Program-made: the position numbers and the translations under genes
Notes under the pieces: model-generated
What the model saw: the letters and a program-made list of their open reading frames with translations, nothing else
Told to the model about the DNA's origin: nothing
The model's database searches: none
Source of the DNA: DATLFS01 sp035540935
GTDB taxonomy: Bacteria; Actinomycetota; CADDZG01; WHSQ01
Reading direction: 5' to 3'
Length of the DNA: 18,891 nt
Assembly: GCA_035540935.1 (NCBI GenBank)
Contig: DATLFS010000139.1
Coordinates: 1 to 18,891 of the forward strand
Part shown: positions 7,775 to 14,446 of the stretch, one piece after another
How the letters are laid out: every line of letters starts with the position of its first letter
Position numbering within the stretch: the stretch's first letter is position 1

Positions 7775-8827
7775 GTGCGTGTAGCCATCACCGGCGCGAC
7801 CGGGAACGTCGGCACGAGTCTGCTCCGCTCTCTCGCCGGCGAAGCAGAGGTGCACGAGATCCTGGGGATAGCGCGCCGGCGACCAGAGGTCTCGTTCGAC
7901 AAGACGACCTGGGTCGCGGCCGACGTAGCCAAGGACGACCTGCGCGCCGTGTTCGAGGGCTGCGACGCCGTCGTTCACCTAGCGTGGTTGATCCAACCGT
8001 CGCGCGACGAGAGCGTGACGCATGGAGTGAATGTTGACGGCAGCAAGCGCGTCTTCGAAGCGGCCGCCGACGCCGGAGTGCGGAACATCATCTACGCCTC
8101 TTCGATCGGCGCCTACAGCCCCGCTCCGATCGGTACGGTCGTCGACGAGTCGTGGCCGACGCACGGCGTCCCCACCTCGTTCTACTCGCGGCACAAGGCG
8201 GCAGTCGAACGGATCCTCGATACTTTCGCCGCTCGTCATCCCAACGTGCGCATCGTGCGCCTCCGCCCGGGGTTGATCTTCAAGGCGGAGGCCGCTTCCG
8301 GCATCCGGAGGCTGTTCGCGGGTCCGCTGCTGCCGCCCTGGATCACGGCGCCGTCGCGTCTCCCGTTGATCCCGCACATCCCGGGGCTGACGCTGCAGGC
8401 GGTTCACTCGGACGACGTCGCGGACGCCTACCGGCGTGCACTCGTGACGGACGTTTCGGGCGCGTTCAACGTCGCCGCCGAGCCCGTGCTCGACACCGGC
8501 CTGATCGCCCGGGCGCTCGGGAAGCGGACGATCCGGGTGCCGGCGAACGTCGTGCGGCGCCTCGCCCTGGTGACGTGGAAGCTACGCCTGCAGCCGACGC
8601 CGCCCGGATGGTTGGACCTCGGGATGCAGGGACCCGTGATGGACACGACTGCCGTTCGCGCCCGGCTCGGCTGGGAGGCGCGGGTGTCCGCTCTCGACGC
8701 GCTCGCCGAGTTGCTGGAGGGGTTGGCGCGCTCGGCGGGCGGACCGACACCGCCGCTCCACCCGCACGCCGGGGGACCTCTGCGGATCCGCGAGTGGCTC
8801 ACCGGCGTCGGCCGCCGCTCCCGCTGA
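7775..8827 (+). CDS. NAD-dependent epimerase/dehydratase-type extended SDR
   Basis: An extended short-chain dehydrogenase, 350 residues, acting on a nucleotide sugar or similar substrate; the exact reaction is unknown. The N-terminus carries the glycine-rich nucleotide motif TGATGNVG (residues 6-13). Further along are HLAW (residue 68 on), the catalytic serine region YASSIGAYSP (S109/S110) and Y137-x3-K141 (YSRHK). The C-terminal part has the substrate-side features expected of the NAD(P)-binding epimerase family (HSDDVADAYRRAL, FNVAAEPVLD). The start is the GTG at 7775, giving the beta-strand MRVAIT directly before the Rossmann motif; no strong ribosome site is visible outside the preceding hairpin. 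The stop overlaps the start of the hydrolase gene by one base (TGATG), so the two are coupled. Confidence 0.88.
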   Translation: MRVAITGATGNVGTSLLRSLAGEAEVHEILGIARRRPEVSFDKTTWVAADVAKDDLRAVFEGCDAVVHLAWLIQPSRDESVTHGVNVDGSKRVFEAAADAGVRNIIYASSIGAYSPAPIGTVVDESWPTHGVPTSFYSRHKAAVERILDTFAARHPNVRIVRLRPGLIFKAEAASGIRRLFAGPLLPPWITAPSRLPLIPHIPGLTLQAVHSDDVADAYRRALVTDVSGAFNVAAEPVLDTGLIARALGKRTIRVPANVVRRLALVTWKLRLQPTPPGWLDLGMQGPVMDTTAVRARLGWEARVSALDALAELLEGLARSAGGPTPPLHPHAGGPLRIREWLTGVGRRSR

Positions 8828-9645
8828 TGCCGCGTCGCGGCGGGCTTTACCGGCGGGGTTGGTGGAGTACCTGGAGCCGCGTGCACGGTCTTCGCCTGCA
8901 CGCGCGCCGGACCTTCACCCCGGTGGGCACGAAGCCGGTCGTCCTGGTGCACGGTCTGTTGGTCTCGAGCCGTTACATGGCTCCGCTGGCTCGATCCCTG
9001 TCGAGGTATGCGGATGTCTGGGCACCGGACATGCCCGGCTTCGGCCGCAGTGAGAACCCGTCCCGTGTTCTGGATGTCGACGGGCTCGCCCGAGCGCTGA
9101 ATGCGTGGCTGGACGCGACCGATCTCAACGACGTGGTGCTTGCCGCGAACTCGTTCGGCTGCCAGTACGCCGCGCGGGCGGTCGCTCGGGATCCCTCGCG
9201 GATCGCCGGTCTCGTGCTTCTCGGGCCCACGTTCGAACCCGGTCAGCGCGATCCTGTCGGGCCGGCGTTGCGATGGCTTGCGAACGCGCCGTTCGAGCCT
9301 CCTTCCCTCGGGGTCGTCGTCCTGCGCGACCTTCTCGACGCTGGGATGTGGCGCGCCGTCGCCACATACCGCCACGCGTTGGCGCACGCGATCGAAGAGG
9401 ACCTGGCGCGCGTAGCGCGGCCCGTGCTGGTCGTGCGGGGCGGGCGGGATCCGCTCATCGTTCAGGAATGGGCAGACCGGTGCGCGGCGATAGCGGGTGC
9501 AGGGCGCGCCGTGTCGGTGCCGAGAGCCGCCCATACGATCAACTACAACTCCGCGGCCGCAGTGGCCGCGCTGATCCGGCCTCTGCTCGACCGACCTGGA
9601 GAGGGTTTCGACGAGGGAGCGTCAAGGGTACGAGCCGAGGCATGA
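8827..9645 (+). CDS. Alpha/beta-hydrolase fold protein
   Basis: A 272-residue serine hydrolase of unknown substrate. The oxyanion-hole HG is in VVLVHGLLVSS (residues 38-48). The nucleophile elbow reads LAANSFGCQ, so the serine is S109 with Asn before it and Gly two after (A-N-S-F-G rather than G-x-S-x-G). Acid and base fit D208 (GGRDPLI) and H236 (AAHTIN). AP-D-MPGFGRS at 67-75 is typical of the fold. There is no signal peptide. The ATG at 8827 is inside the TGATG overlap with the epimerase gene, and a longer reading in the same frame beginning at 8152 runs antiphase through the epimerase and is rejected. Its stop overlaps the next gene by four bases, so it sits in the middle of a coupled operon. 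Lipase, esterase or C-C hydrolase roles are all possible. Confidence 0.87.
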   Translation: MPRRGGLYRRGWWSTWSRVHGLRLHARRTFTPVGTKPVVLVHGLLVSSRYMAPLARSLSRYADVWAPDMPGFGRSENPSRVLDVDGLARALNAWLDATDLNDVVLAANSFGCQYAARAVARDPSRIAGLVLLGPTFEPGQRDPVGPALRWLANAPFEPPSLGVVVLRDLLDAGMWRAVATYRHALAHAIEEDLARVARPVLVVRGGRDPLIVQEWADRCAAIAGAGRAVSVPRAAHTINYNSAAAVAALIRPLLDRPGEGFDEGASRVRAEA

Positions 9646-9818
9646 CCGACAAAGAGAGAGACGACTTGCGATCCGACGAGGAGACGACTTCGGGCGACGT
9701 CTTGCACGGCGGCGAGGGCGATCCTCTCGGCGGCGGCATCGCGGAGTTGGAGCCGGACGAGCGGGTCGAAGAGGGCATCCCCCGGCAGCCCGACCGCGAG
9801 GACGAGGCGGCGGAGTAG
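9642..9818 (+). CDS. Small acidic hypothetical protein
   Basis: A 58-residue protein with no recognised family, read from the ATG at 9642 inside an ATGA overlap with the hydrolase stop. It is strongly acidic and hydrophilic (about 18 Asp/Glu), with a central glycine cluster (GGEGDPLGGGIAELEPDERVEEG), no cysteine, no membrane segment and no signal peptide, so it is probably disordered and cytoplasmic. The tight overlap with the hydrolase is the main evidence that it is translated. It is the last gene of the plus-strand cluster, ending 11 bases before the stop of a convergent gene. Confidence 0.6.
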   Translation: MTDKERDDLRSDEETTSGDVLHGGEGDPLGGGIAELEPDERVEEGIPRQPDREDEAAE

Positions 9819-9829
9819 CCGCTCTCGGA

Positions 9830-10444
9830 TCAGGTAGGTGTTTCGCCCCGAAGCGGCCGGCTGTCTTTCGCCGCGGTGCCGATCGGGCGGCCGGTCGCGT
9901 CTACGTGGTCGAGCCTGATCACACGCTGCCCTTCGAGCACCTGCTGTGCCTTGCGGATCTCGTCCATCGTGTCCGCGTGCACCCCGACGGTGGGCCGGGC
10001 TTGAGAATCGGGCCGTCCCTCCTGCTCGGCGCGCGGGCCGAGAAATCCGCCGGTGGAGAAGCCGAGGGTGGCGCCGGCTGTTCCGCCGATAGCAGCCATG
10101 ACCGCGACGCCGAGGCCCGATCGCCACACAAGGAGCGCGAGGAGGATGCCGGCGGCGATGCCCACGATGCCGCAGATGGTCGTCCACTTCACGACGCCCT
10201 TGCTCATCCCTTTGGTGAACGGACCGACGTTGCCGGGCCCGATGACGGTGGCGTCGAGTTCGTCGCGCATGTCTCCGCGCAGAGCGGCGCGCTGATCCTC
10301 GTGAGAGTTGAGCGTGATGTCGGCTGACAGCCCCGCGGAAGAGAGCGAATCCACCACCCGGCGCGCCTGCTCTTCGTCCTCGAGCGTGACGATCAGGTTG
10401 TGCTCCTTCAGAGCATCCCCTCTCGGGAAATCAGGATCGGGCAC
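9830..10444 (-). CDS. Membrane protein with glycine-rich hydrophobic core flanked by ferredoxin-like segments (general-stress-protein-like)
   Basis: A 204-residue protein resembling the YflT/general-stress-protein 17M layout, although I cannot assign the family firmly. Residues 14-48 read as a small alpha/beta unit (HNLIVTLEDEEQARRVVDSLSSAGLSADITLNS). Residues 88-136 are hydrophobic and glycine-rich (TTICGIVGIAAGILLALLVW, then GVAVMAAIGGTAGATLGFSTGGFLG), probably two membrane helices. Residues 151-183 return to an alpha/beta unit (TVGVHADTMDEIRKAQQVLEG, then RVIRLDHVD). The start is the GTG at 10444, seven bases after a good GGAGGG; the frame is open further upstream but only through the terminator region. 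It stands alone downstream of the strong terminator of the large surface-protein gene. Confidence 0.7.
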   Translation of the reverse strand: MPDPDFPRGDALKEHNLIVTLEDEEQARRVVDSLSSAGLSADITLNSHEDQRAALRGDMRDELDATVIGPGNVGPFTKGMSKGVVKWTTICGIVGIAAGILLALLVWRSGLGVAVMAAIGGTAGATLGFSTGGFLGPRAEQEGRPDSQARPTVGVHADTMDEIRKAQQVLEGQRVIRLDHVDATGRPIGTAAKDSRPLRGETPT

Positions 10445-10451
10445 GCGACAT

Positions 10452-10457
10452 CCCTCC
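10452..10457 (-). promoter_or_regulatory. Ribosome binding site deciding the GTG start at 10444
   Basis: GGAGGG on the minus strand, seven bases before GTG. An ATG lies between them but is out of frame with the conserved coding frame, so the GTG is the start. Confidence 0.7.
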
Positions 10458-10511
10458 GTAGATCGACGAGCGGCTACGACTGCGGTACCCGCGGCATTTC
10501 TGCTCAAACGA

Positions 10512-10541
10512 GGACGGGGGAGCGAGCTCGCTCCCCCGTCC
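10512..10541 (-). terminator. Strong intrinsic-type terminator after the large surface-protein gene
   Basis: A perfect 30-base palindrome: arm GGACGGGGGAGCGAG and its exact complement, with no unpaired spacer (in RNA about 13 bp of stem plus a small loop). On the minus strand it lies 22 bases past the TAA of the large gene and is followed by TCGTTTGAG, a weak T-tract. Strong GC stems with poor U-tracts are usual terminators in high-GC actinobacteria. On the plus strand no T-run follows. Confidence 0.8.
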
Positions 10542-10563
10542 GTTGATGCGCTGCTGGTGCCGC

Positions 10564-12621
10564 TTATCCCTGCTGGCGGCGGCCCCTTCTGAGCCCCGCG
10601 GCGCCGAGCGCGATCAGCGCGAGCGCCAGGGCAAGCCACGGCGCCAGCGCGGCTCCGGTGAACGCCTGCTGCGCCTCACCCGGGGCGGCGGCAAGCTCGT
10701 TCACCTGTCCGGCCGTCGCGGCTCGCTTCTGCGGCTCATTCCCGAGGACGAGACCACCCTCGGCGTCGGCGCCCGTGCCGGCTTCACCGGCCGCACCGTC
10801 GCCGGTGGAATCGTCGCCGTCGCTGAGGATCTCGACGCCGAGAACCGTGGCGTTACCGCCGGCGCCGCCTTCCGCTTCGGCATCCGAGTTGTTGTCGTTC
10901 AGCGAGATGCAGACGGTGTTCGACTCGGCATCCGAGCAGCCCGGCGGGATGTCGCCGCTCTGGTCGATCGCGACCTGCTCCTCACCGGCGGCGTCCACCG
11001 CAACGATGTGCGAATCCTGCTCGTTCGACTTCTCGCCGTCCGACGACGCCTCGCTGTGCGACTCGGCGTGCAGGACGCTCGCGCCGATGCCGTCGCAGTG
11101 TCCGTCTTCGTTCTCGCCGCCGACACAGACGGTGGCGCCGTTGGTCTCCTGATCGGCCTCGGACGAACCCGAGGACTCGCTGTACGTGTTGCCGTCCTCG
11201 TCCTCGCCCGAAGACGAGGAAGTCTCCTGCGACGCCTTGCTGTGGCTCTCGAGGACCGTGCCGCCGATGATGCCGTCGCAGTTGCCCTCGCGGGGGTCGT
11301 ACTCCTCGCTGCCGCCGATGCAGAACGATGCGCCGGAGGTGTCGGAACGGCTTTCCTTGCTGCTGCTGCTGCCGTTCTGCCCCGACTCCTCGCGGCTCGA
11401 GGACTCGGCGTTCGAGTAGAGGAGCGCGACGCAGATCGCGCCTCCAGTCGCCTCGCAGGACTCCATCAGGTAGCCCTGCTCGGAGCGTGAGTCGTTGTTG
11501 CCGCTCGACTCCGCGTCGGAGCCGATGACCTTGTGGCCGAGGACCCGCAGGAAAGTGGCGTCGCTCGAAGATCCTTCGTCGTCCGTTTCGGCCGACGACT
11601 GGCCGATCGCGATGATCTCCTGTCCCAGAAGCTCGACGCGCACGACACCGCCGCTCGCGGTGGCGGATGCCGAGCCGCCGGCGGGACCGTCGGAGACGGT
11701 CACGCCCTGCTCCTCGTCGTCGCCCTGGCTGCCGCCGCCTTCGGTCGTCTCAACCGATCCGGGGTTCAGCGAGATGCATGGGCCGGTGGTCTCTTCACAA
11801 TCTTCCGCTCCGGGGTGGTCGAGGCCGATGACCTCGCCGCCGCCGAGCTGGACCGACACGCCCTCGTTCGTCGCTTCCTCGTCGTCGCTCGACTCCTGCG
11901 CGGTCAGCACGTCCGCGCCGGCGCCCTCGCAGAAACCGTCGTCGTTACGGCCGCCGAGGCAAACCTCGGCGACGTTCGAGGAGCGTTCCGCTTTCGATTT
12001 GCCGTTCCTTCGGTTGTGCTGCGCCGAGCTGTGACTGCCGCCGACCTCTGCTCCGACCTCTCCCTCGCAGGGATCCTGCGGCGACGCTCCTTCCTCGCTT
12101 CCGCTGGTGTTCACGCACACCTTCGCGAGCGACGTGTCCGACCGGCTGGAAGAGCTGTGCTCGCCGTTCTTGCTCTCGGTGTACGCGTGAAGGAAAGCCA
12201 TGCAGATCACGCCGCGCGAGATCGAGCAGGTCTCATGGCCGTAACCGCTTACCGACGAAGACCTTCCCTTCTTGCCCCTGGTCTTCGAGTGGGAGCCGCC
12301 GATCTCCTGGCCGAGCACTCTCACTGCCGACGCATCCGAAGCGGAGCCTTCGCTCCCGGCTTCCGCGCTCGTGTTCCCGATAGAGACGATCTCCTCGCCG
12401 CCGAGGTAAACGCTTACGCTCGACCCCTCGGCCTTCGCCTCGGCCGGAGCATCGTCCTTCGCGGGTGCGACGCCGCCGGAGCTAGTGAGGAGCTTGGTCG
12501 GTTCGCTGACGTCACCGATCTGCCCCTGGGCGGTGCCCGGGATCAACAATGCGGCAACGACGGAAGCGAGCAGGATCATCCCGCGCCCCGATCGCCGCTT
12601 CACGTCTTCGTGTCTTTTCAC
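10564..12621 (-). CDS. Exported Ser/Asp/Glu/Gly-rich protein of two 8-cysteine modules with sortase-like C-terminal anchor; family not recognised
   Basis: A 685-residue protein. Residues 1-33 form a long signal peptide (basic KRHEDVKRRSGRG, hydrophobic MILLASVVAALLI, cleavage near TAQG). The mature part is low in aromatic residues and rich in Ser, Asp, Glu and Gly. It holds two related modules, about 68-287 and 326-575. Each has eight cysteines in the same order: C132, 140, 169, 185, 221, 231, 275, 282 and C389, 397, 434, 448, 499, 509, 562, 571. The spacings of 8 and 10 are identical between copies. Matching phrases include LGGEEIVSIG/LLGQEIIAIG, SRSDTS (both), CISLN (both) and CLGGRNDDGFCEG/CVGGENEDGHCDG. 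Residues 652-656 are QAFTG, followed by a hydrophobic helix and RRGRR: a sorting-signal layout close to the sortase E LAXTG type. GTG is preceded by AGGAG. Probably a disulfide-rich, acidic wall-anchored protein; ligand and role unknown. Confidence 0.85.
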   Translation of the reverse strand: MKRHEDVKRRSGRGMILLASVVAALLIPGTAQGQIGDVSEPTKLLTSSGGVAPAKDDAPAEAKAEGSSVSVYLGGEEIVSIGNTSAEAGSEGSASDASAVRVLGQEIGGSHSKTRGKKGRSSSVSGYGHETCSISRGVICMAFLHAYTESKNGEHSSSSRSDTSLAKVCVNTSGSEEGASPQDPCEGEVGAEVGGSHSSAQHNRRNGKSKAERSSNVAEVCLGGRNDDGFCEGAGADVLTAQESSDDEEATNEGVSVQLGGGEVIGLDHPGAEDCEETTGPCISLNPGSVETTEGGGSQGDDEEQGVTVSDGPAGGSASATASGGVVRVELLGQEIIAIGQSSAETDDEGSSSDATFLRVLGHKVIGSDAESSGNNDSRSEQGYLMESCEATGGAICVALLYSNAESSSREESGQNGSSSSKESRSDTSGASFCIGGSEEYDPREGNCDGIIGGTVLESHSKASQETSSSSGEDEDGNTYSESSGSSEADQETNGATVCVGGENEDGHCDGIGASVLHAESHSEASSDGEKSNEQDSHIVAVDAAGEEQVAIDQSGDIPPGCSDAESNTVCISLNDNNSDAEAEGGAGGNATVLGVEILSDGDDSTGDGAAGEAGTGADAEGGLVLGNEPQKRAATAGQVNELAAAPGEAQQAFTGAALAPWLALALALIALGAAGLRRGRRQQG

Positions 12622-12628
12622 TCCGCGA

Positions 12629-12633
12629 CTCCT
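12629..12633 (-). promoter_or_regulatory. Ribosome binding site fixing the GTG start of the large surface protein
   Basis: AGGAG on the minus strand, seven bases before the GTG at 12621. It excludes the much longer open frame that continues upstream antiphase into the response-regulator gene, and the later in-frame ATG, which would remove the basic N-region of the signal peptide. Confidence 0.7.
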
Positions 12634-12680
12634 TCTCTTGACCGTGCGTTCAGTTGTCGTCGGGAAGGAGTGCCCGCGCC

Positions 12681-12695
12681 GCGTGTCAGGCGTGT
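12681..12695 (-). promoter_or_regulatory. Direct repeat upstream of the surface-protein gene, possible regulator site
   Basis: The minus strand reads ACACGC-CTG-ACACGC in the 98-base gap between the response-regulator gene and the large surface-protein gene. OmpR-family proteins bind short direct repeats, usually spaced near 10-11 bases; here the period is 9. It is offered as a candidate site only. Confidence 0.22.
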
Positions 12696-12719
12696 AACGC
12701 CCGCGTAGCGATTCTGTCG

Positions 12720-13424
12720 CTACCCCGCGGCTTCGTCTGTTTCGTCCGTGAATGGGTCGAGTCGATAGCCGAAGCCGCGCACCGTTCGGATGATGCGGGG
12801 GCGTCGTGGATCGTCCTCGACCTTCTGACGGAGACGTTTGACGGCCATGTCGACGAGCCTCGAGTCGCCGAGGTATTCGGCGTCCCAGACGCGCTCTACG
12901 AGGATGTCGCGGGTGAATACTTGACCCGGCCGCGTTGCGAGCTCGAGCAGGAGACGGAACTCCGTCTTCGAGAGTGTGATCTCGCGGCCGTCCTTGAAGA
13001 CCTTGTACGCGTTCGGATCGATCATCAGGTTCCCGACGTAAAGCCGTCCGCTGGCTCGGCGCGCGCGCCGCAGGAGAGCACGCGTACGTGCCACCGCCTC
13101 GAAAGGATCGATCGAAGGACGTAGGTACTCGTCCGCGCCGGCGTCGAGGCACATCACTACCTCCAACGGATCGTCGGAGGCGCCCGCGACGAGGAGGGGG
13201 ACGTCGGAGAGCTCACTGATGCGCCGGCAGAGGTCGAGACGCTCGGCGGAATCGCCTACCGCGTCGAGGCATACGAGGTCGATGGCGGATCCGGCCACCT
13301 CTTGAGCGACGTCGCCCGCGGGTCGGATGACGCCTACGGAGAAGCCGGCGCGCCGGAGGGCTTCGGCGAGACGCGGTGATGCGTTCGGCGCGTCGCTGAC
13401 GACCAGGATGTGAGCGCGCGTCAT
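12720..13424 (-). CDS. OmpR/PhoB-type response regulator with a degenerate receiver domain
   Basis: A 234-residue DNA-binding regulator. Residues 3-120 form a receiver domain and residues 128-224 a winged-helix Trans_reg_C domain. The latter is clear from KDGREITLSKTEFRLLLELATRPGQVFTRDILVERVW, DSRLVDMAVKRLRQKVEDDP and IIRTVRGFGYRL. In the receiver the presumed phospho-acceptor D54 is present (IDLVCLDAV). The acidic pair is reduced to S10-D11, the conserved Thr/Ser position reads G81, and the conserved Lys before Pro is R102 (YLRPS). It may therefore work without normal phosphorylation. The ATG at 13424 overlaps the sortase stop by four bases (ATGA), and the gene precedes the large surface protein by 98 bases. 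No histidine kinase is present in the window. It likely controls the sortase/surface-protein locus, by inference from position. Confidence 0.92.
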   Translation of the reverse strand: MTRAHILVVSDAPNASPRLAEALRRAGFSVGVIRPAGDVAQEVAGSAIDLVCLDAVGDSAERLDLCRRISELSDVPLLVAGASDDPLEVVMCLDAGADEYLRPSIDPFEAVARTRALLRRARRASGRLYVGNLMIDPNAYKVFKDGREITLSKTEFRLLLELATRPGQVFTRDILVERVWDAEYLGDSRLVDMAVKRLRQKVEDDPRRPRIIRTVRGFGYRLDPFTDETDEAAG

Positions 13425-13978
13425 CTCGGCGTCGGAACCTGGGGCCGCGCGGGAAGCTCGCGCGCGTAGACGATCATGCGCTCCTCGGCGGAGTACTTCG
13501 GGTGACACGTGATCAGCACGACCATCGGCCGCGTCCGCGGAACGACGATCGAGAGATCCCCGTCGTCCACGACCTCCTGTCGGGTGACGGCATAGCGGAA
13601 CGTCCCCTTTTGCGTCGAGAGCAGGATCTCGTCGCCGCGCTTCAGACGACCGAGATGGAAGAAGGGCTTCTCCTCGAGCGTCCGGTGGCCGCCTAGGTAG
13701 ACCGCGCCATCCTCACCCGGCCACCTCTCCTCGAAGCGCGTGCAATATGGAGGCGGGAACCCCTCGCGACAGGCGGGATACTTGCCGACGGCGTTCCGCA
13801 GCTCCGCTTGCCCGATACCCGCCACGACTTCCTCCCGGAGGCCGATGTCCGGGACGATCAGGTCGAAGACGTGCTCGCCGCGGGCGGGCAGCCGCCTCGG
13901 CGCCGCCTCGGCCGAGATCGGAAGCAGTGAGATGAAGATCGCGATGAGGGCGGCCTTCGCCGCCTGTCGTGCGCCCAC
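13421..13978 (-). CDS. Class E/F-type sortase (transpeptidase)
   Basis: A membrane-tethered cysteine transpeptidase that cleaves a C-terminal sorting motif and joins the surface protein to peptidoglycan or pilus partners. The 185-residue protein has an N-terminal hydrophobic segment (residues 8-24) serving as signal or anchor. The catalytic triad is visible: H98 in VYLGGHRT, C158 in VVLITCHPKY and R167 in EERMIVYAREL. The short length and GHRT box fit the class D/E/F group of Gram-positive sortases. Two further cysteines (C70, C79) flank a proline-rich loop before the catalytic His and could form a disulfide. The start is the GTG at 13978 with no ribosome site; TAACAC lies seven bases upstream, so the mRNA may be leaderless. 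It is coupled to the response regulator by ATGA and lies two genes before its likely substrate. Confidence 0.93.
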   Translation of the reverse strand: MGARQAAKAALIAIFISLLPISAEAAPRRLPARGEHVFDLIVPDIGLREEVVAGIGQAELRNAVGKYPACREGFPPPYCTRFEERWPGEDGAVYLGGHRTLEEKPFFHLGRLKRGDEILLSTQKGTFRYAVTRQEVVDDGDLSIVVPRTRPMVVLITCHPKYSAEERMIVYARELPARPQVPTPR

Positions 13979-14045
13979 GGCGGCGGTGTTACCCGGGTTC
14001 TGTGGCAGCTACGCAACCGGCACGTAACCGAACCGTCGCAAATCG

Positions 14046-14435
14046 TCAGGAGAGGACGTCGTTCCAGAATTCTTCGACGGCGTGCTGATCCTCGAAGAAG
14101 GTATCCAGACGCCGCACTTTCCCCTCCTCCACCCGGTAGAGGTTGACCACCCTGACGTCGAGCGTTCTGCCCTCGTTCGACGCCTGGTTCCGCTGCAGCA
14201 CCGCGACCAGATCGCTTCCTTCCAACCACGCGAGGGGCTGCGGTATCAGGCCTTTAGACAGCAGTCGGTGCATCTTCTCGATCCACCCGGCCGCGCCTGA
14301 AACGTCTCCTCCGACGGCGCTGTCACCGGGGATGTGCCACACGAAGTCGTCGGCCACGACCGCCGCGGCGGATCCGGCGTCTCCCGTCACCACTGCAGCC
14401 ATGGCTCGTTGCACCACTTCCGTTGCCTCGCCCAT
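14046..14435 (-). CDS. SnoaL/NTF2-like small protein
   Basis: A 129-residue cytoplasmic protein with the cone-shaped alpha+beta fold of the NTF2/SnoaL superfamily. This is judged from an N-terminal helix pair (EVVQRAMAAVVTGDAGSAAAVVADDFVWHIPG), a middle helix (AAGWIEKMHRLLSKGL) and the closing strands (VAVLQRNQASNEGRTLDVRVVNLYRVEEGKVRRLDTFFEDQHAVEEFW). The last stretch is very typical of ketosteroid-isomerase-like SnoaL domains. Members act as cyclases, isomerases or simple binding proteins; no specific reaction can be named. GGGAGG precedes the ATG at 14435. It follows the lipoprotein gene by 11 bases and probably belongs to the same transcript as the TolB-like gene. Confidence 0.85.
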   Translation of the reverse strand: MGEATEVVQRAMAAVVTGDAGSAAAVVADDFVWHIPGDSAVGGDVSGAAGWIEKMHRLLSKGLIPQPLAWLEGSDLVAVLQRNQASNEGRTLDVRVVNLYRVEEGKVRRLDTFFEDQHAVEEFWNDVLS

Positions 14436-14446
14436 CGCGCCTCCCG

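Noticed and set aside
8152..9645. A 497-codon frame suggesting an N-terminally extended hydrolase
   Set aside because: The extension is the epimerase gene in another frame; the alpha/beta-hydrolase sequence begins at the ATG at 8827.
10543..12708. Long plus-strand open frames (up to 391 codons) opposite the large surface-protein gene
   Set aside because: Arg/Ala/Val-rich shadow translations caused by high GC; no ribosome site, no recognisable domain, while the minus-strand frame has a signal peptide, internal repeats and an anchor.
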